NCBI GenBank assembly: GCA_002315795.1
Contig: DCIF01000120.1
Coordinates: 859-8,538 of the forward strand
Source of the DNA: Bacteroidales bacterium UBA1733
GTDB lineage: Bacteria; Bacteroidota; Bacteroidia; Bacteroidales; UBA3663
Direction of reading: 5' to 3'
Length of the DNA: 7,680 bases
In this document: in pieces, positions 1 through 6,721 of the stretch
How positions within the stretch are numbered: the first letter of the stretch is position 1
How the letters are laid out: the number at the start of each line of letters is the position of its first letter
Notes under the pieces: generated by a model
Database searches by the model: none
Seen by the model: only the letters and a program-made list of their open reading frames with translations
Told to the model about the DNA's origin: nothing
Translations under genes and position numbers: made by a program

Positions 1-194
1 GTGCGATACATCTCTGAATAATCCCAGCGGAACCCATCTAAAGAGACTATCACCGTATAGTCTTTCTGCTGAGCAACTTCTATAGTTTGCTTTGCATTCT
101 TTCTCTTCGTTTTCCTGATAGCGCTTGCACTCTGCAGTGATAATGCTATCACCACTAAAAGAAACAGAATTCTTCGCATTGGGATCTCTTTCAT
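1..194 (-). CDS. Type I phosphodiesterase / nucleotide pyrophosphatase family protein (N-terminal part, cut by window edge)
   Basis: Only the first 64 codons are present; the frame is open to base 1 and continues outside the window. Translation gives a short basic start, a hydrophobic stretch ending LQSASA (signal peptide), a Lys/Arg-rich linker, then YTVIVSLDGFRWDY. That last segment matches the start of the catalytic domain in the alkaline-phosphatase-like NPP family, where the Asp of SLDGFR is a metal ligand. The product is therefore probably an exported metal-dependent phosphodiesterase or pyrophosphatase acting on nucleotides or phosphate esters; the substrate cannot be told from this part. 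Two starts are possible: ATG at 194 (8 bp after the batE stop) or ATG at 179, which gives a cleaner signal peptide beginning MRRILFLL. The short spacing suggests co-transcription with bat. The family call rests on one motif plus the signal peptide. Confidence 0.8.
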   Translation of the reverse strand, partial: MKEIPMRRILFLLVVIALSLQSASAIRKTKRKNAKQTIEVAQQKDYTVIVSLDGFRWDYSEMYR

Positions 195-202
195 ACTTTC
201 AC

Positions 203-967
203 TTAGATTACTTCAAGACCTTCAGAAGGCATCCAACCTACATTGCCGTCAGAGAGTTCGATCTCTGACCAGCCAGACAGAGTGCTACGCACCTTGACCT
301 TGAGACCTTCATGGATGGTAAAGAGCTGAGTACCACTCTCTGCTGGAGAACTACGGACGATGACAGACGGCGTCATGACAATGGCATAGTCACGCTGCTG
401 GATGCGATCCTGCTGCTGACCAGCATAGAAGTTAAAGATAAAGCAGAGGACTACGCAAATGAGTCCGCCATAGAAACCACTTTTGCGCAGGAAAGTCTTT
501 CGGCCGAAGAAATAAAGGCCACAACCTCCTAAGAACAGAAGGAAAGTAATGATGGCCATCCATCCCCAAGTGTCACAAGAGAACCAGTCACGGATGGCAT
601 TGCTCCAGGTGACGAAGATAATCGGCTCAATGGCCTCAATCTTGTCCACACACTGCATCTGTGCCAGTTCAAGGTTTGAAGCAGCATCCGTATTTGAAGG
701 ATCAAACAGAAGGCAACGCTCATAGTTGAGGATGGCCTTGGGGTAATTCTTCATTTTATAATAAGTACCACCAAGGTTGTAATAGAGCGCCGGATTGGCT
801 CCGTAGGCATTCAGCACCTGTTCGTAAGCATCGATCGTAGTCTGATAATGAGCACTATCATACTGTGTAGCAGCCAGATCAAGCAGATCCTGCTGTGCAT
901 TGGCCTTAGGAACAATGGCCGTGAACAGAAGTGCCAAAAGGGTCAATATCTTATAACAATTCTTCAT
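203..967 (-). CDS. batE: BatE, TPR and SH3b domain membrane protein of the bat operon
   Basis: The 254-residue product has a signal peptide (about 1-24, ending KANA before QQ), two TPR-like units (about 27-59 and 60-92, the second containing ALYYNLGGTYYKMKNYPKAI), two membrane spans (about 136-154 and 165-182) and a C-terminal bacterial SH3-like domain (about 193-254, with VIVRSSPAESGTQLFTIHEG and a GWSEIELSDG core). The loop between the spans is basic (GRKTFLRKSG), so it is probably cytosolic, placing both the TPRs and the SH3b in the periplasm. This TPR-TM-TM-SH3 layout and its place after batD are typical of BatE. The likely role is as a scaffold for the Bat membrane complex; no catalytic motif is seen. 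The 42-bp gap before the gene is the widest in the operon and holds a tandem repeat. The ATG at 967 is chosen because it starts a good signal peptide. Confidence 0.92.
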   Translation of the reverse strand: MKNCYKILTLLALLFTAIVPKANAQQDLLDLAATQYDSAHYQTTIDAYEQVLNAYGANPALYYNLGGTYYKMKNYPKAILNYERCLLFDPSNTDAASNLELAQMQCVDKIEAIEPIIFVTWSNAIRDWFSCDTWGWMAIITFLLFLGGCGLYFFGRKTFLRKSGFYGGLICVVLCFIFNFYAGQQQDRIQQRDYAIVMTPSVIVRSSPAESGTQLFTIHEGLKVKVRSTLSGWSEIELSDGNVGWMPSEGLEVI

Positions 968-972
968 TTGTC

Positions 973-1000
973 ATTCAACATTAAACATTCAACATTAAAC
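973..1000. repeat. 14-bp tandem repeat, two exact copies, between batD and batE
   Basis: The unit attcaacattaaac occurs at 973-986 and again at 987-1000 with no spacer, and a partial third copy (attc) follows at 1001. It fills most of the 42-bp gap between the batD stop and the batE start. In the transcript it reads as alternating GTTTAAT and GTTGAAT blocks, so it carries several ATG triplets just ahead of the real batE start. It has no inverted symmetry and is not followed by a U-run, so it is not a terminator. Whether it is a simple-sequence intergenic repeat or affects batE translation is open. Confidence 0.85.
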
Positions 1001-1009
1001 ATTCCACAA

Positions 1010-2854
1010 CTACGCCTTGATCTCCGACTCCAGTTTATCGAGTGTATCTGAAGCCTTCTTATACAGATCGTCCATGGCATGTGCATCATGCGAAGGAGCA
1101 TAGCGCGCAAACTGACAAGTCTCAAGGACCTCCTTCACGATGGTAATCGTAGCTTCAGTAACCTTATGTTCGCTGAGTGTCTGCTGAATATTATCAATGT
1201 TCAGATCGCTGAGCTGGATGCGGAGCTTATCACCTACATATCCCAACATCGCCTTATGAACTGCCTCGTAGAAATTGGTCTCATCATTGGCCTTCAAAGC
1301 AGCATTGGCCTCACGCAGACGCTTCTCTGCCACCTTGCCAGCCTTACGGGTACGCTTACCTGCAATGTCGGCATTGAGTTTGATCTGACGACGACCTGCA
1401 ATAGCACCAGCCAAAGCTCCGAGGAATGGCAAGAGATAGAAAAGCCAGTAACCTGTGCTGCCATAGAATGGATCTTCATCCTTATCCAGACTTCCTGCAT
1501 TCACCTGATGCAGATAACGAATGTCATTACCAAGCACTTTGAGTCGCTCCTGGTTGGCACCAGTGAAGTCAATGGCCGCGCCAGAAGAAGAGCCGTCGTC
1601 TGCTCCCTTCTCAACCTCTAGATTGAAAGCTGAAGTAGTAATGGTCTTAAACTGATTGCTCTTGGTGTCGAAATAACTGTACTCTATGGCAGGAATGGTA
1701 AAATTACCAGCGTGGCGTGGGATGACCGTATATTCAATGACCTTCTTACCTTGCATGCCAGAGGCGGTGGCGTGTGCATCGATATCGACCTTAGGGTCAA
1801 ATACTTCAAAATCAGAAGGGAATTCAGGTTCTGGCTCACGCGCATATTTGATGTTGCCAAGTCCTTCGATGGTGATGCGATAAATCACGGCATCGTTGGT
1901 CTTCACTTTATTGGAAGTAAGCTCGGCCTTCACCTTATAATCGCCGACAGCATTCATATACGTTGCTGGCTTACCAGCAGGAAGGCTCTTGACAGTAAGC
2001 TTGCGTGGAGCACTCTGCAAAGGTACTTCAACATTCTGCGTATATTCCATCGGCCAATCGAAGAAACCGCCACTGCGACGTGTAGTAACCACCTGCACAT
2101 TAGCCTTGAGCGAAGAAGCTGGAATCGTAATCTCACCACTGCGAGAAGGGAACAACAGCCACTTGGCCAGCGGATACATCTGGTAGTTGGCTCCCTGATA
2201 ATGCTCCAGGGTGGCCTGAGCCGTGCTGTTATCCATATCCTGCACGGTAAAACCTTCGAAGTCAGGAAGTTTGACATCGGTAGGATTACCCATCTGCGTA
2301 TTACGCCAATAGAGTTTCAGCGTAGCCACGACAGCCTCACCCTCATAAGCTGAAGTCTTGCTCAGGTCGAGAACCAGATGGTAGTCATTCTTGTTGAACT
2401 TGGCATTACCCGACTGAGTTCCCTCTGACTGAGCACGGGAAGACTGGTTACTGCCACCTGCATCAGCAGGAGAATCGGCAGGGAGCACCTTGATGGTCAA
2501 ACCATTAGAGGTAACGCTCTGTCCATCAGCCTTACATGTGGCAGCCGGCAGAGTAAACGTACCCTCCTTCTGTGCCATCAGGACATAGGAGAAAGTGGTA
2601 CGAATCTCAGACGTTACCTGACCATTGACAATCGTAGTGCTCGACGAAGAACTGTTAGAAGGTCCATATAGCACCTCAAAGCCACAGTTCTCCAGATCGA
2701 CACTGATATTGTTGGCACGTGCATTGGCCGTATATTCTACACGGAACTGCTGTCCCACAGCCACGGCGCTCGGAGCTGTTGCCTTAAAGGTAACGTCGGC
2801 CCAAGCTGTCACGACTGTGAGAACTGAGAGAATAAATGAAAGTAGTTTGCGCAT
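1010..2854 (-). CDS. batD: BatD, oxygen-tolerance family periplasmic/membrane protein
   Basis: The 614-residue product starts with a signal peptide (1-19, ending TAWA before D). A long beta-rich region (about 20-415) follows, holding several Ig-like segments: VTFKATAPSAVAVGQQFRVE near 21-40, YEGEAVVATLKLYWRN near 170-185, and KPATYMNAVGDYKVKAEL with its GLGNIK motif near 295-336. A Gly/Ser-rich linker lies at about 417-427, one membrane span at about 469-487 (YWLFYLLPFLGALAGAIAG), and a basic, helical tail at 488-614. This is the architecture of the BatD family. The large part should be periplasmic and the tail cytosolic. The tail has a motif FARYAP (582-587) that also appears in the 343-residue gene product upstream, suggesting a shared module. 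A Ser-rich run (68-72) and a low-complexity linker (126-150) are local oddities. The stop is TAG and the gap from batC is 12 bp. Biochemical role is unknown; it is probably a structural partner of BatA/BatB. Confidence 0.93.
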   Translation of the reverse strand: MRKLLSFILSVLTVVTAWADVTFKATAPSAVAVGQQFRVEYTANARANNISVDLENCGFEVLYGPSNSSSSSTTIVNGQVTSEIRTTFSYVLMAQKEGTFTLPAATCKADGQSVTSNGLTIKVLPADSPADAGGSNQSSRAQSEGTQSGNAKFNKNDYHLVLDLSKTSAYEGEAVVATLKLYWRNTQMGNPTDVKLPDFEGFTVQDMDNSTAQATLEHYQGANYQMYPLAKWLLFPSRSGEITIPASSLKANVQVVTTRRSGGFFDWPMEYTQNVEVPLQSAPRKLTVKSLPAGKPATYMNAVGDYKVKAELTSNKVKTNDAVIYRITIEGLGNIKYAREPEPEFPSDFEVFDPKVDIDAHATASGMQGKKVIEYTVIPRHAGNFTIPAIEYSYFDTKSNQFKTITTSAFNLEVEKGADDGSSSGAAIDFTGANQERLKVLGNDIRYLHQVNAGSLDKDEDPFYGSTGYWLFYLLPFLGALAGAIAGRRQIKLNADIAGKRTRKAGKVAEKRLREANAALKANDETNFYEAVHKAMLGYVGDKLRIQLSDLNIDNIQQTLSEHKVTEATITIVKEVLETCQFARYAPSHDAHAMDDLYKKASDTLDKLESEIKA

Positions 2855-2866
2855 ATATTACTTTTA

Positions 2867-3625
2867 TTACCAATCTTTTGATGTCTTACGACGCTGCATC
2901 TGCTGCATCTGTTGCTGCTGGACCTTCTCCTGAGTCTGTTGCTCATCACGGTTGTTGGCATTCAGGATGGCCTGAGCCTGTTCCTGAGACATCTGACCCT
3001 GCTGAGGCTGTTGCTGCTGATCCTGCTGCTGGTCCTGATTCTGCTGATCCTGCTGAGGAGGTTCCTGCTGCTGATCTTTATTCTGATCTTTCTGCTGATC
3101 CTGGTTCTGCTGCTGGTCCTGATTCTGCTGCTGTTGCTGCTGATCGTCCTTGTTCTCATCCTGGTTCTGATCCTGCTGTTGCTGCAGGAGCTTCTGTGCC
3201 AGGAAGAGGTTATAGCGAGCCTCATCATCGAGCGGATTGTTACGCAGCGAACGCTTGAAAAACTGAACGGCCTCCTGATACTGCTGCGCTGACATGCAGA
3301 CATCTCCAGCATTGAAATAGGCCTTTGAAGCCAACGCTCTGTTGCCACCTTTCTGAGCAGCAGAAGCTGCATTGACAAACTGTTGCAGCGACTCTTTGGC
3401 TTTCTCTTCCTGCTGCTGACGGATCAGCGCATTGCCGAGATTATAGGTTGCCAATGAATCATTTGGAGCCATTTCCAATGCTTTACGATACTGAATCTCA
3501 GCATTCAGGAAATCCTCCTTATGGAAGAGGTCATTGCCCTCGCGAGTAGCCTGACGCACCTTACGCTGAGCAAAACCTGTGGTTGCTAAAAGGATGAAAA
3601 GGAATAATAGACTAATCTTTTTCAT
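2867..3625 (-). CDS. batC: BatC, exported TPR protein with Gln/Asp/Asn-rich tail
   Basis: The 252-residue product has a signal peptide (1-19, ending TTGFA before Q), TPR-like helices at about 24-56 (GNDLFHKEDFLNAEIQYRKA), 57-90 (ATYNLGNALIRQQQEEKAKE) and 100-132 (KAYFNAGDVCMSAQQYQEAV), and a region of very biased composition (about 148-210) made almost only of Gln, Asp and Asn with a few Lys. A short ordered C-terminus follows: MSQEQAQAILNANNRDEQQT, then a Gln-rich stretch, ending KTSKDW. The TPR part, an 'AQAIL' helix and a final KDW are usual for BatC-type proteins. It is probably periplasmic and acts through protein-protein contacts; no enzyme motif is seen. The gene starts 8 bp after batB and is followed by batD after 12 bp. 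The tail contains an exact in-frame 24-bp direct repeat, so its length may vary between strains. Confidence 0.92.
   Translation of the reverse strand: MKKISLLFLFILLATTGFAQRKVRQATREGNDLFHKEDFLNAEIQYRKALEMAPNDSLATYNLGNALIRQQQEEKAKESLQQFVNAASAAQKGGNRALASKAYFNAGDVCMSAQQYQEAVQFFKRSLRNNPLDDEARYNLFLAQKLLQQQQDQNQDENKDDQQQQQQNQDQQQNQDQQKDQNKDQQQEPPQQDQQNQDQQQDQQQQPQQGQMSQEQAQAILNANNRDEQQTQEKVQQQQMQQMQRRKTSKDW
2996..3184 (-). repeat. Low-complexity Gln/Asp/Asn coding repeat inside batC
   Basis: These bases encode residues 148-210 of BatC and consist of CAG/CAA codons interspersed with GAT/GAC and AAC/AAT. On the plus strand they read as repeats of ctgctg, gatcctg and ttctg. One 24-bp word occurs exactly twice, at 3023-3046 and 3107-3130, 84 bp (28 codons) apart, so recombination between copies would keep the frame. 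The repeat opens long artefactual frames on the plus strand. Confidence 0.85.
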
Positions 3626-3633
3626 ATCATATA

Positions 3634-4671
3634 TTACTTACGCTCGAAGAGCTGAATCTTTGAAAGGATGGCATTGGCCTTATCGAGGACAAAGAGATCG
3701 ATGAATAAGAAGAAGAATGCCAGCCATACGAAGAACTGGAACTTGTCATCATAAGCCGCATAGACATGACTCTCAAGTTCAGACTTCTGCAATGACTGCA
3801 GTGCATCGCTTACATTCTGAATGGCACCATTACCGTTGTCTGCATGGGCATAGACACCCTGGCCGGCAGCTGCAATGTCGCTGGCCATCTGCTCATCAAG
3901 GCGAGTGGTGACAGGATTACCAGACTCATCCTTGCGATAAGAACCAGCACGGCCACTGTCGTCTGGCAGCAGAGCTCCCTGAGTAGAACCGATACCGATG
4001 ACGTGGGTATGGATGCCCTTCTGTAAAGCCGCTGTAGCAGCTCCAGTAGCATCGTCCTCGTGGTTTTCACCATCGGTGATCAGCACAATCGCTTTCTCGC
4101 TGGTCTCACTTGGAGTGAAAGAGCGGACAGCCAGATTGATGGCAGCACCGATAGCTGTACCCTGCAAGCTGACCATGCGTGGATCGATGCTCGAAAGGAA
4201 CATCTTAGCCGACACGAAGTCATTGGTAATTGGAAGCTGTGTATAAGCTTCACCAGCAAAAACGATGAGTCCGACCTGGTCATTATCCATCTGGTCAAGC
4301 AGACGACTGAGCATGCGCTTGGCACGCTCCAGACGGTTTGGCGCAATATCTTCGGCCAACATAGAGTTACTGATATCCAGGCAAACCATCACCTCGATAC
4401 CTTCTTTCTTTACGGTCTGCAGCTTGCTGCCGAACTGAGGTCTTGCTACAGCAAGGATCAGGCAGACGAGTGCCAGCATCTGTAGTGTGAACTTCAGACG
4501 CAGCTTGCCATCACTGACGCCAGGCATCAGCGGACGGAGGAGAGCTATGTTACCGAAACGCTTGAGCGCTTTCTTGCTGGCTAAGCGACTGGCAATGAAA
4601 AGAACGACCAGCGCTACTACCAGCAGCAGGAGCCACAAGAGTTGGGGATTTGCAAAACGAAAATTGTCCAT
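3634..4671 (-). CDS. batB: BatB, membrane-anchored von Willebrand factor A protein
   Basis: The 345-residue product has two N-terminal membrane spans (about 10-28 and 60-76), a VWA domain (about 90-300) and a third span (about 311-329). The metal-ion-dependent adhesion site is complete: DISNS at 99-103, Thr172 in GTAIG, and Asp200 in ITDGENHE. The loop between spans 1 and 2 is strongly basic (KKALKRFG) and the C-terminal tail ends FERK, so by the positive-inside rule the VWA domain should be periplasmic. It is a close paralogue of the BatA product, sharing ARPQ, the SNSM...ED...PNRLE stretch and G(S)TAIG, but has an extra loop at about 230-260 (LLPDDSGRAGSYRKDESGNP). It should bind a divalent cation and a partner protein within the Bat complex. 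Only 3 bp separate it from batA, suggesting translational coupling. The BatB name, as opposed to BatA, rests on order. Confidence 0.94.
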   Translation of the reverse strand: MDNFRFANPQLLWLLLLVVALVVLFIASRLASKKALKRFGNIALLRPLMPGVSDGKLRLKFTLQMLALVCLILAVARPQFGSKLQTVKKEGIEVMVCLDISNSMLAEDIAPNRLERAKRMLSRLLDQMDNDQVGLIVFAGEAYTQLPITNDFVSAKMFLSSIDPRMVSLQGTAIGAAINLAVRSFTPSETSEKAIVLITDGENHEDDATGAATAALQKGIHTHVIGIGSTQGALLPDDSGRAGSYRKDESGNPVTTRLDEQMASDIAAAGQGVYAHADNGNGAIQNVSDALQSLQKSELESHVYAAYDDKFQFFVWLAFFFLFIDLFVLDKANAILSKIQLFERK

Positions 4672-4674
4672 ACG

Positions 4675-5670
4675 TTATGGAATATTCCTTAATACGGTAT
4701 TTCTCAATAATACGTGAATCAACAGAAGTGCGAGTGCCAACAGCGCGAATGGAAGATACTCCTCCTCCTTGTGCGAAAACTCGCGGACAGACATCTTGGT
4801 CTTCTCCATCTGGTCAATCTCGTCAAAGATATCGGCCAACGAAGACTTGTCTGTAGCACGGAAATAGCGACCACCAGTCAACTGAGCCATTGCCTTGAGC
4901 GTCTCCTCATCAATATCTGCGCGGATCTTCTGACGCACAGGACGACCGAAAGGATCGTAACCTACAGTGCTCTCAAACTCTCCTTTGGAACCGACACCAA
5001 TGGTATAGAGGCGCACTCCCATGACCTTGGCCACCTGAGCGGCATCTTTAGGAGAAACGTCGCCAGAGTTGTTCGTACCATCGGTCAGCAGAATGATCAC
5101 TTTGCTCTTGGCCTGACCATTGCGGATACGGTTCACCGCAGTAACCAAGCCGTCACCAATAGCGGTACTACCGCCATCAATGAGGTCGAAATCTACAGAA
5201 TTGATCATGTTTCCTACCACCGCATGATCGCTGGTCATAGGACACATAGTGTAGGATTCCTTGCCGAAAAGCACCAGACCGATGTTATCATTCGGACGGC
5301 CAGCGACGAACTTAGAAGCCACATCTTTCGATGCTTCAAGTCGGTTAGGACGGAAGTCCTCGTACTGCATGGAGTTCGAAACGTCGAGCGAGAGCACGAT
5401 ATCAATACCCTCAGTATTCGACTGGCTCCAGCTGTCACTGCTCTGCGGACGAGCCAGCACTACAATGATGAGGGCAAAGGCACCACATAGCAACGCAAAG
5501 TTAATATGACGTAGATATTCCTTCCATGAACGTGGCAATTTCTGAAACGGACTGGTAGTAGAAACCTGCAATGAGGCTTGCGCTACCGACTGCTTCCAGA
5601 TATACCATGCAATGGCTGGCAGTAATAATATAAGCAGGAATAAATATCCCGGATTGGCAAATTGCATCAT
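4675..5670 (-). CDS. batA: BatA, membrane-anchored von Willebrand factor A protein
   Basis: The 331-residue product begins MMQFANPGYL and has two N-terminal spans (about 8-26 and 57-73), a VWA domain (about 88-290) and a C-terminal span (about 305-323). The MIDAS residues are all present: DVSNS at 96-100, Thr169 in GSTAIG, and Asp197 in LLTDGTNNSG. The basic segment between spans 1 and 2 (RSWKEYLRH) points to a cytosolic loop and therefore a periplasmic VWA domain. BatA is the first of the two tandem VWA genes, and the pair likely arose by duplication. It is thought to act with BatB and a MoxR ATPase in a chaperone-like or assembly function, but its partner is unknown. It starts 9 bp after the preceding gene. 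The first ATG at 5670 and the next one at 5667 are adjacent, and the sequence does not decide between them. Confidence 0.94.
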   Translation of the reverse strand: MMQFANPGYLFLLILLLPAIAWYIWKQSVAQASLQVSTTSPFQKLPRSWKEYLRHINFALLCGAFALIIVVLARPQSSDSWSQSNTEGIDIVLSLDVSNSMQYEDFRPNRLEASKDVASKFVAGRPNDNIGLVLFGKESYTMCPMTSDHAVVGNMINSVDFDLIDGGSTAIGDGLVTAVNRIRNGQAKSKVIILLTDGTNNSGDVSPKDAAQVAKVMGVRLYTIGVGSKGEFESTVGYDPFGRPVRQKIRADIDEETLKAMAQLTGGRYFRATDKSSLADIFDEIDQMEKTKMSVREFSHKEEEYLPFALLALALLLIHVLLRNTVLRNIP

Positions 5671-5679
5671 TTCTAATAC

Positions 5680-6711
5680 TTAGATATTCTCATTTGACTC
5701 ATCGTCCTCAGAGACGGTCTCCTCGATCTCAATCTTCTTAGTCTGCTCAACAAACATCTTGGCATTCATAAACGAGAGCTGGTTCTCGTCGGCCAGAGGC
5801 TGATACTTAGCGAACTTAACAAGATCGGCAATCGACAGGATTTGTTTAAGATTGGTCAGCGAAGCCTTCTGGCTCTCAGCCAACTCATAGAGTTCCTCCA
5901 GGATCTCATCACTGGTCTTCTCCATAGCTGGCACCGTAAAACGCTGCTCGATATACTGGCGCAGGATATCGGTTAACTCTGTATGGAACTGCTTCTCATG
6001 ACCATTCTGCCAGAGTTTCTTCACAGCTAACGAATCGAGCGCCTGCATAGCCAGCACATGAGCTGGCAGAGGTTTCACCTTCGGAGCTTCAACCGGAGCA
6101 TTGCTCTTATGTCGCTGATAGTAGCGATATCCGAACCATGCTGCCACAAGAATGACCAGGATGATGAGTGGCCAGAGGAAGTACCAGATATAGTCGAGCA
6201 ATACGAATTCCGGATCTTCCACATCCTTGAACCCTGCGAACTTCTGAGGATCGACCTCAACGCTCTCAAAAGGAACAAATACCTTCAACGCCAAAGAATT
6301 GGTGCGAAGAGTATCTCCAGACGATGTCACAAACTCAAAAGGAGGAATGAAAAGAGTAGCCGAATCGAAAGCATACACTGTAAGATCCTCGTGGAGTGTG
6401 GTCAGTCCATTCTCTGTCTTGACCGTATCAACACGCGGTGGCTCAAAGTCATCGAGCTCGAGCAGATACTGAGCAGAGTCATCGAATGCCACAATGCCTC
6501 CCTGACGCAGTACATCCTGTGGAAAGAGGATCTGCTGACCGTCTGGCACGACGGCCTCAAGATGGAAAGTCATCGGACATCCGAAAGTGACATAAGTACT
6601 ATCCATCTGCACGCTGACCGTAGGCTGCTGAGCCCACAGAGCAGATCCCGCAGCAAAGTGCAACAGGAAAGCGGTCAAAAAGACAGTGATATATTTATTG
6701 AATGATGTCAT
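5680..6711 (-). CDS. Bat-operon single-pass membrane protein with BatD-like cytosolic tail
   Basis: The 343-residue product has a signal peptide (1-27, ending SALWA before Q), a beta-rich periplasmic part (about 30-165, beginning TVSVQMDSTYVTFGCPMTFH), one membrane span (about 176-196, WYFLWPLIILVILVAAWFGY), and a cytosolic helical tail (about 215-325) ending in an acidic stretch (SEDDESNENI). Such proteins are usually annotated hypothetical or DUF4381-like in Bacteroidetes bat loci. The tail holds QFHTELTDILRQYIEQRFTV and DLVKFAKYQP, both with counterparts in the BatD tail. The start is ATG at 6711, which gives a good signal peptide and a 10-bp gap. An in-frame ATG at 6789 would overlap the upstream gene by 68 bp and push the hydrophobic core inward, so it was not used. 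The likely role is to connect periplasmic Bat parts with the cytosolic DUF58/MoxR pair; no enzymatic motif is visible. Confidence 0.85.
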   Translation of the reverse strand: MTSFNKYITVFLTAFLLHFAAGSALWAQQPTVSVQMDSTYVTFGCPMTFHLEAVVPDGQQILFPQDVLRQGGIVAFDDSAQYLLELDDFEPPRVDTVKTENGLTTLHEDLTVYAFDSATLFIPPFEFVTSSGDTLRTNSLALKVFVPFESVEVDPQKFAGFKDVEDPEFVLLDYIWYFLWPLIILVILVAAWFGYRYYQRHKSNAPVEAPKVKPLPAHVLAMQALDSLAVKKLWQNGHEKQFHTELTDILRQYIEQRFTVPAMEKTSDEILEELYELAESQKASLTNLKQILSIADLVKFAKYQPLADENQLSFMNAKMFVEQTKKIEIEETVSEDDESNENI

Positions 6712-6721
6712 ACGATAATTA

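Noticed and set aside
971..1009. Terminator between batD and batE
   Set aside because: The gap holds a direct repeat, not a GC-rich stem, and has no T-run, so transcription probably continues.
1712..2353. 213-codon plus-strand open frame, with another at 1079-1621
   Set aside because: Both are antisense to batD and show no recognisable family or exported-protein features.
2996..3184. CRISPR array in the repetitive stretch
   Set aside because: The repeats are codon-level Gln/Asp/Asn runs inside an intact reading frame with no regular unique spacers.
2836..3292. Plus-strand frames encoding Ala/Asp/Pro-rich and Leu/Ile-rich proteins
   Set aside because: They are the antisense readings of the batC CAG/GAT repeat tract; the low complexity keeps all frames open. 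The Leu-rich one looks like a membrane protein only because CTG/CTC/ATT codons are the complement of Gln/Glu/Asn codons.
4714..5490. 258-codon open frame on the plus strand
   Set aside because: It lies wholly antisense to batA, whose product has a full VWA domain and MIDAS. The plus-strand translation has no recognisable domain and no operon context.
6058..6705. 215-codon plus-strand open frame
   Set aside because: It is antisense to the 343-residue membrane protein gene. The translation is rich in Arg, Ser and His without hydrophobic or domain pattern, as expected for a shadow frame.
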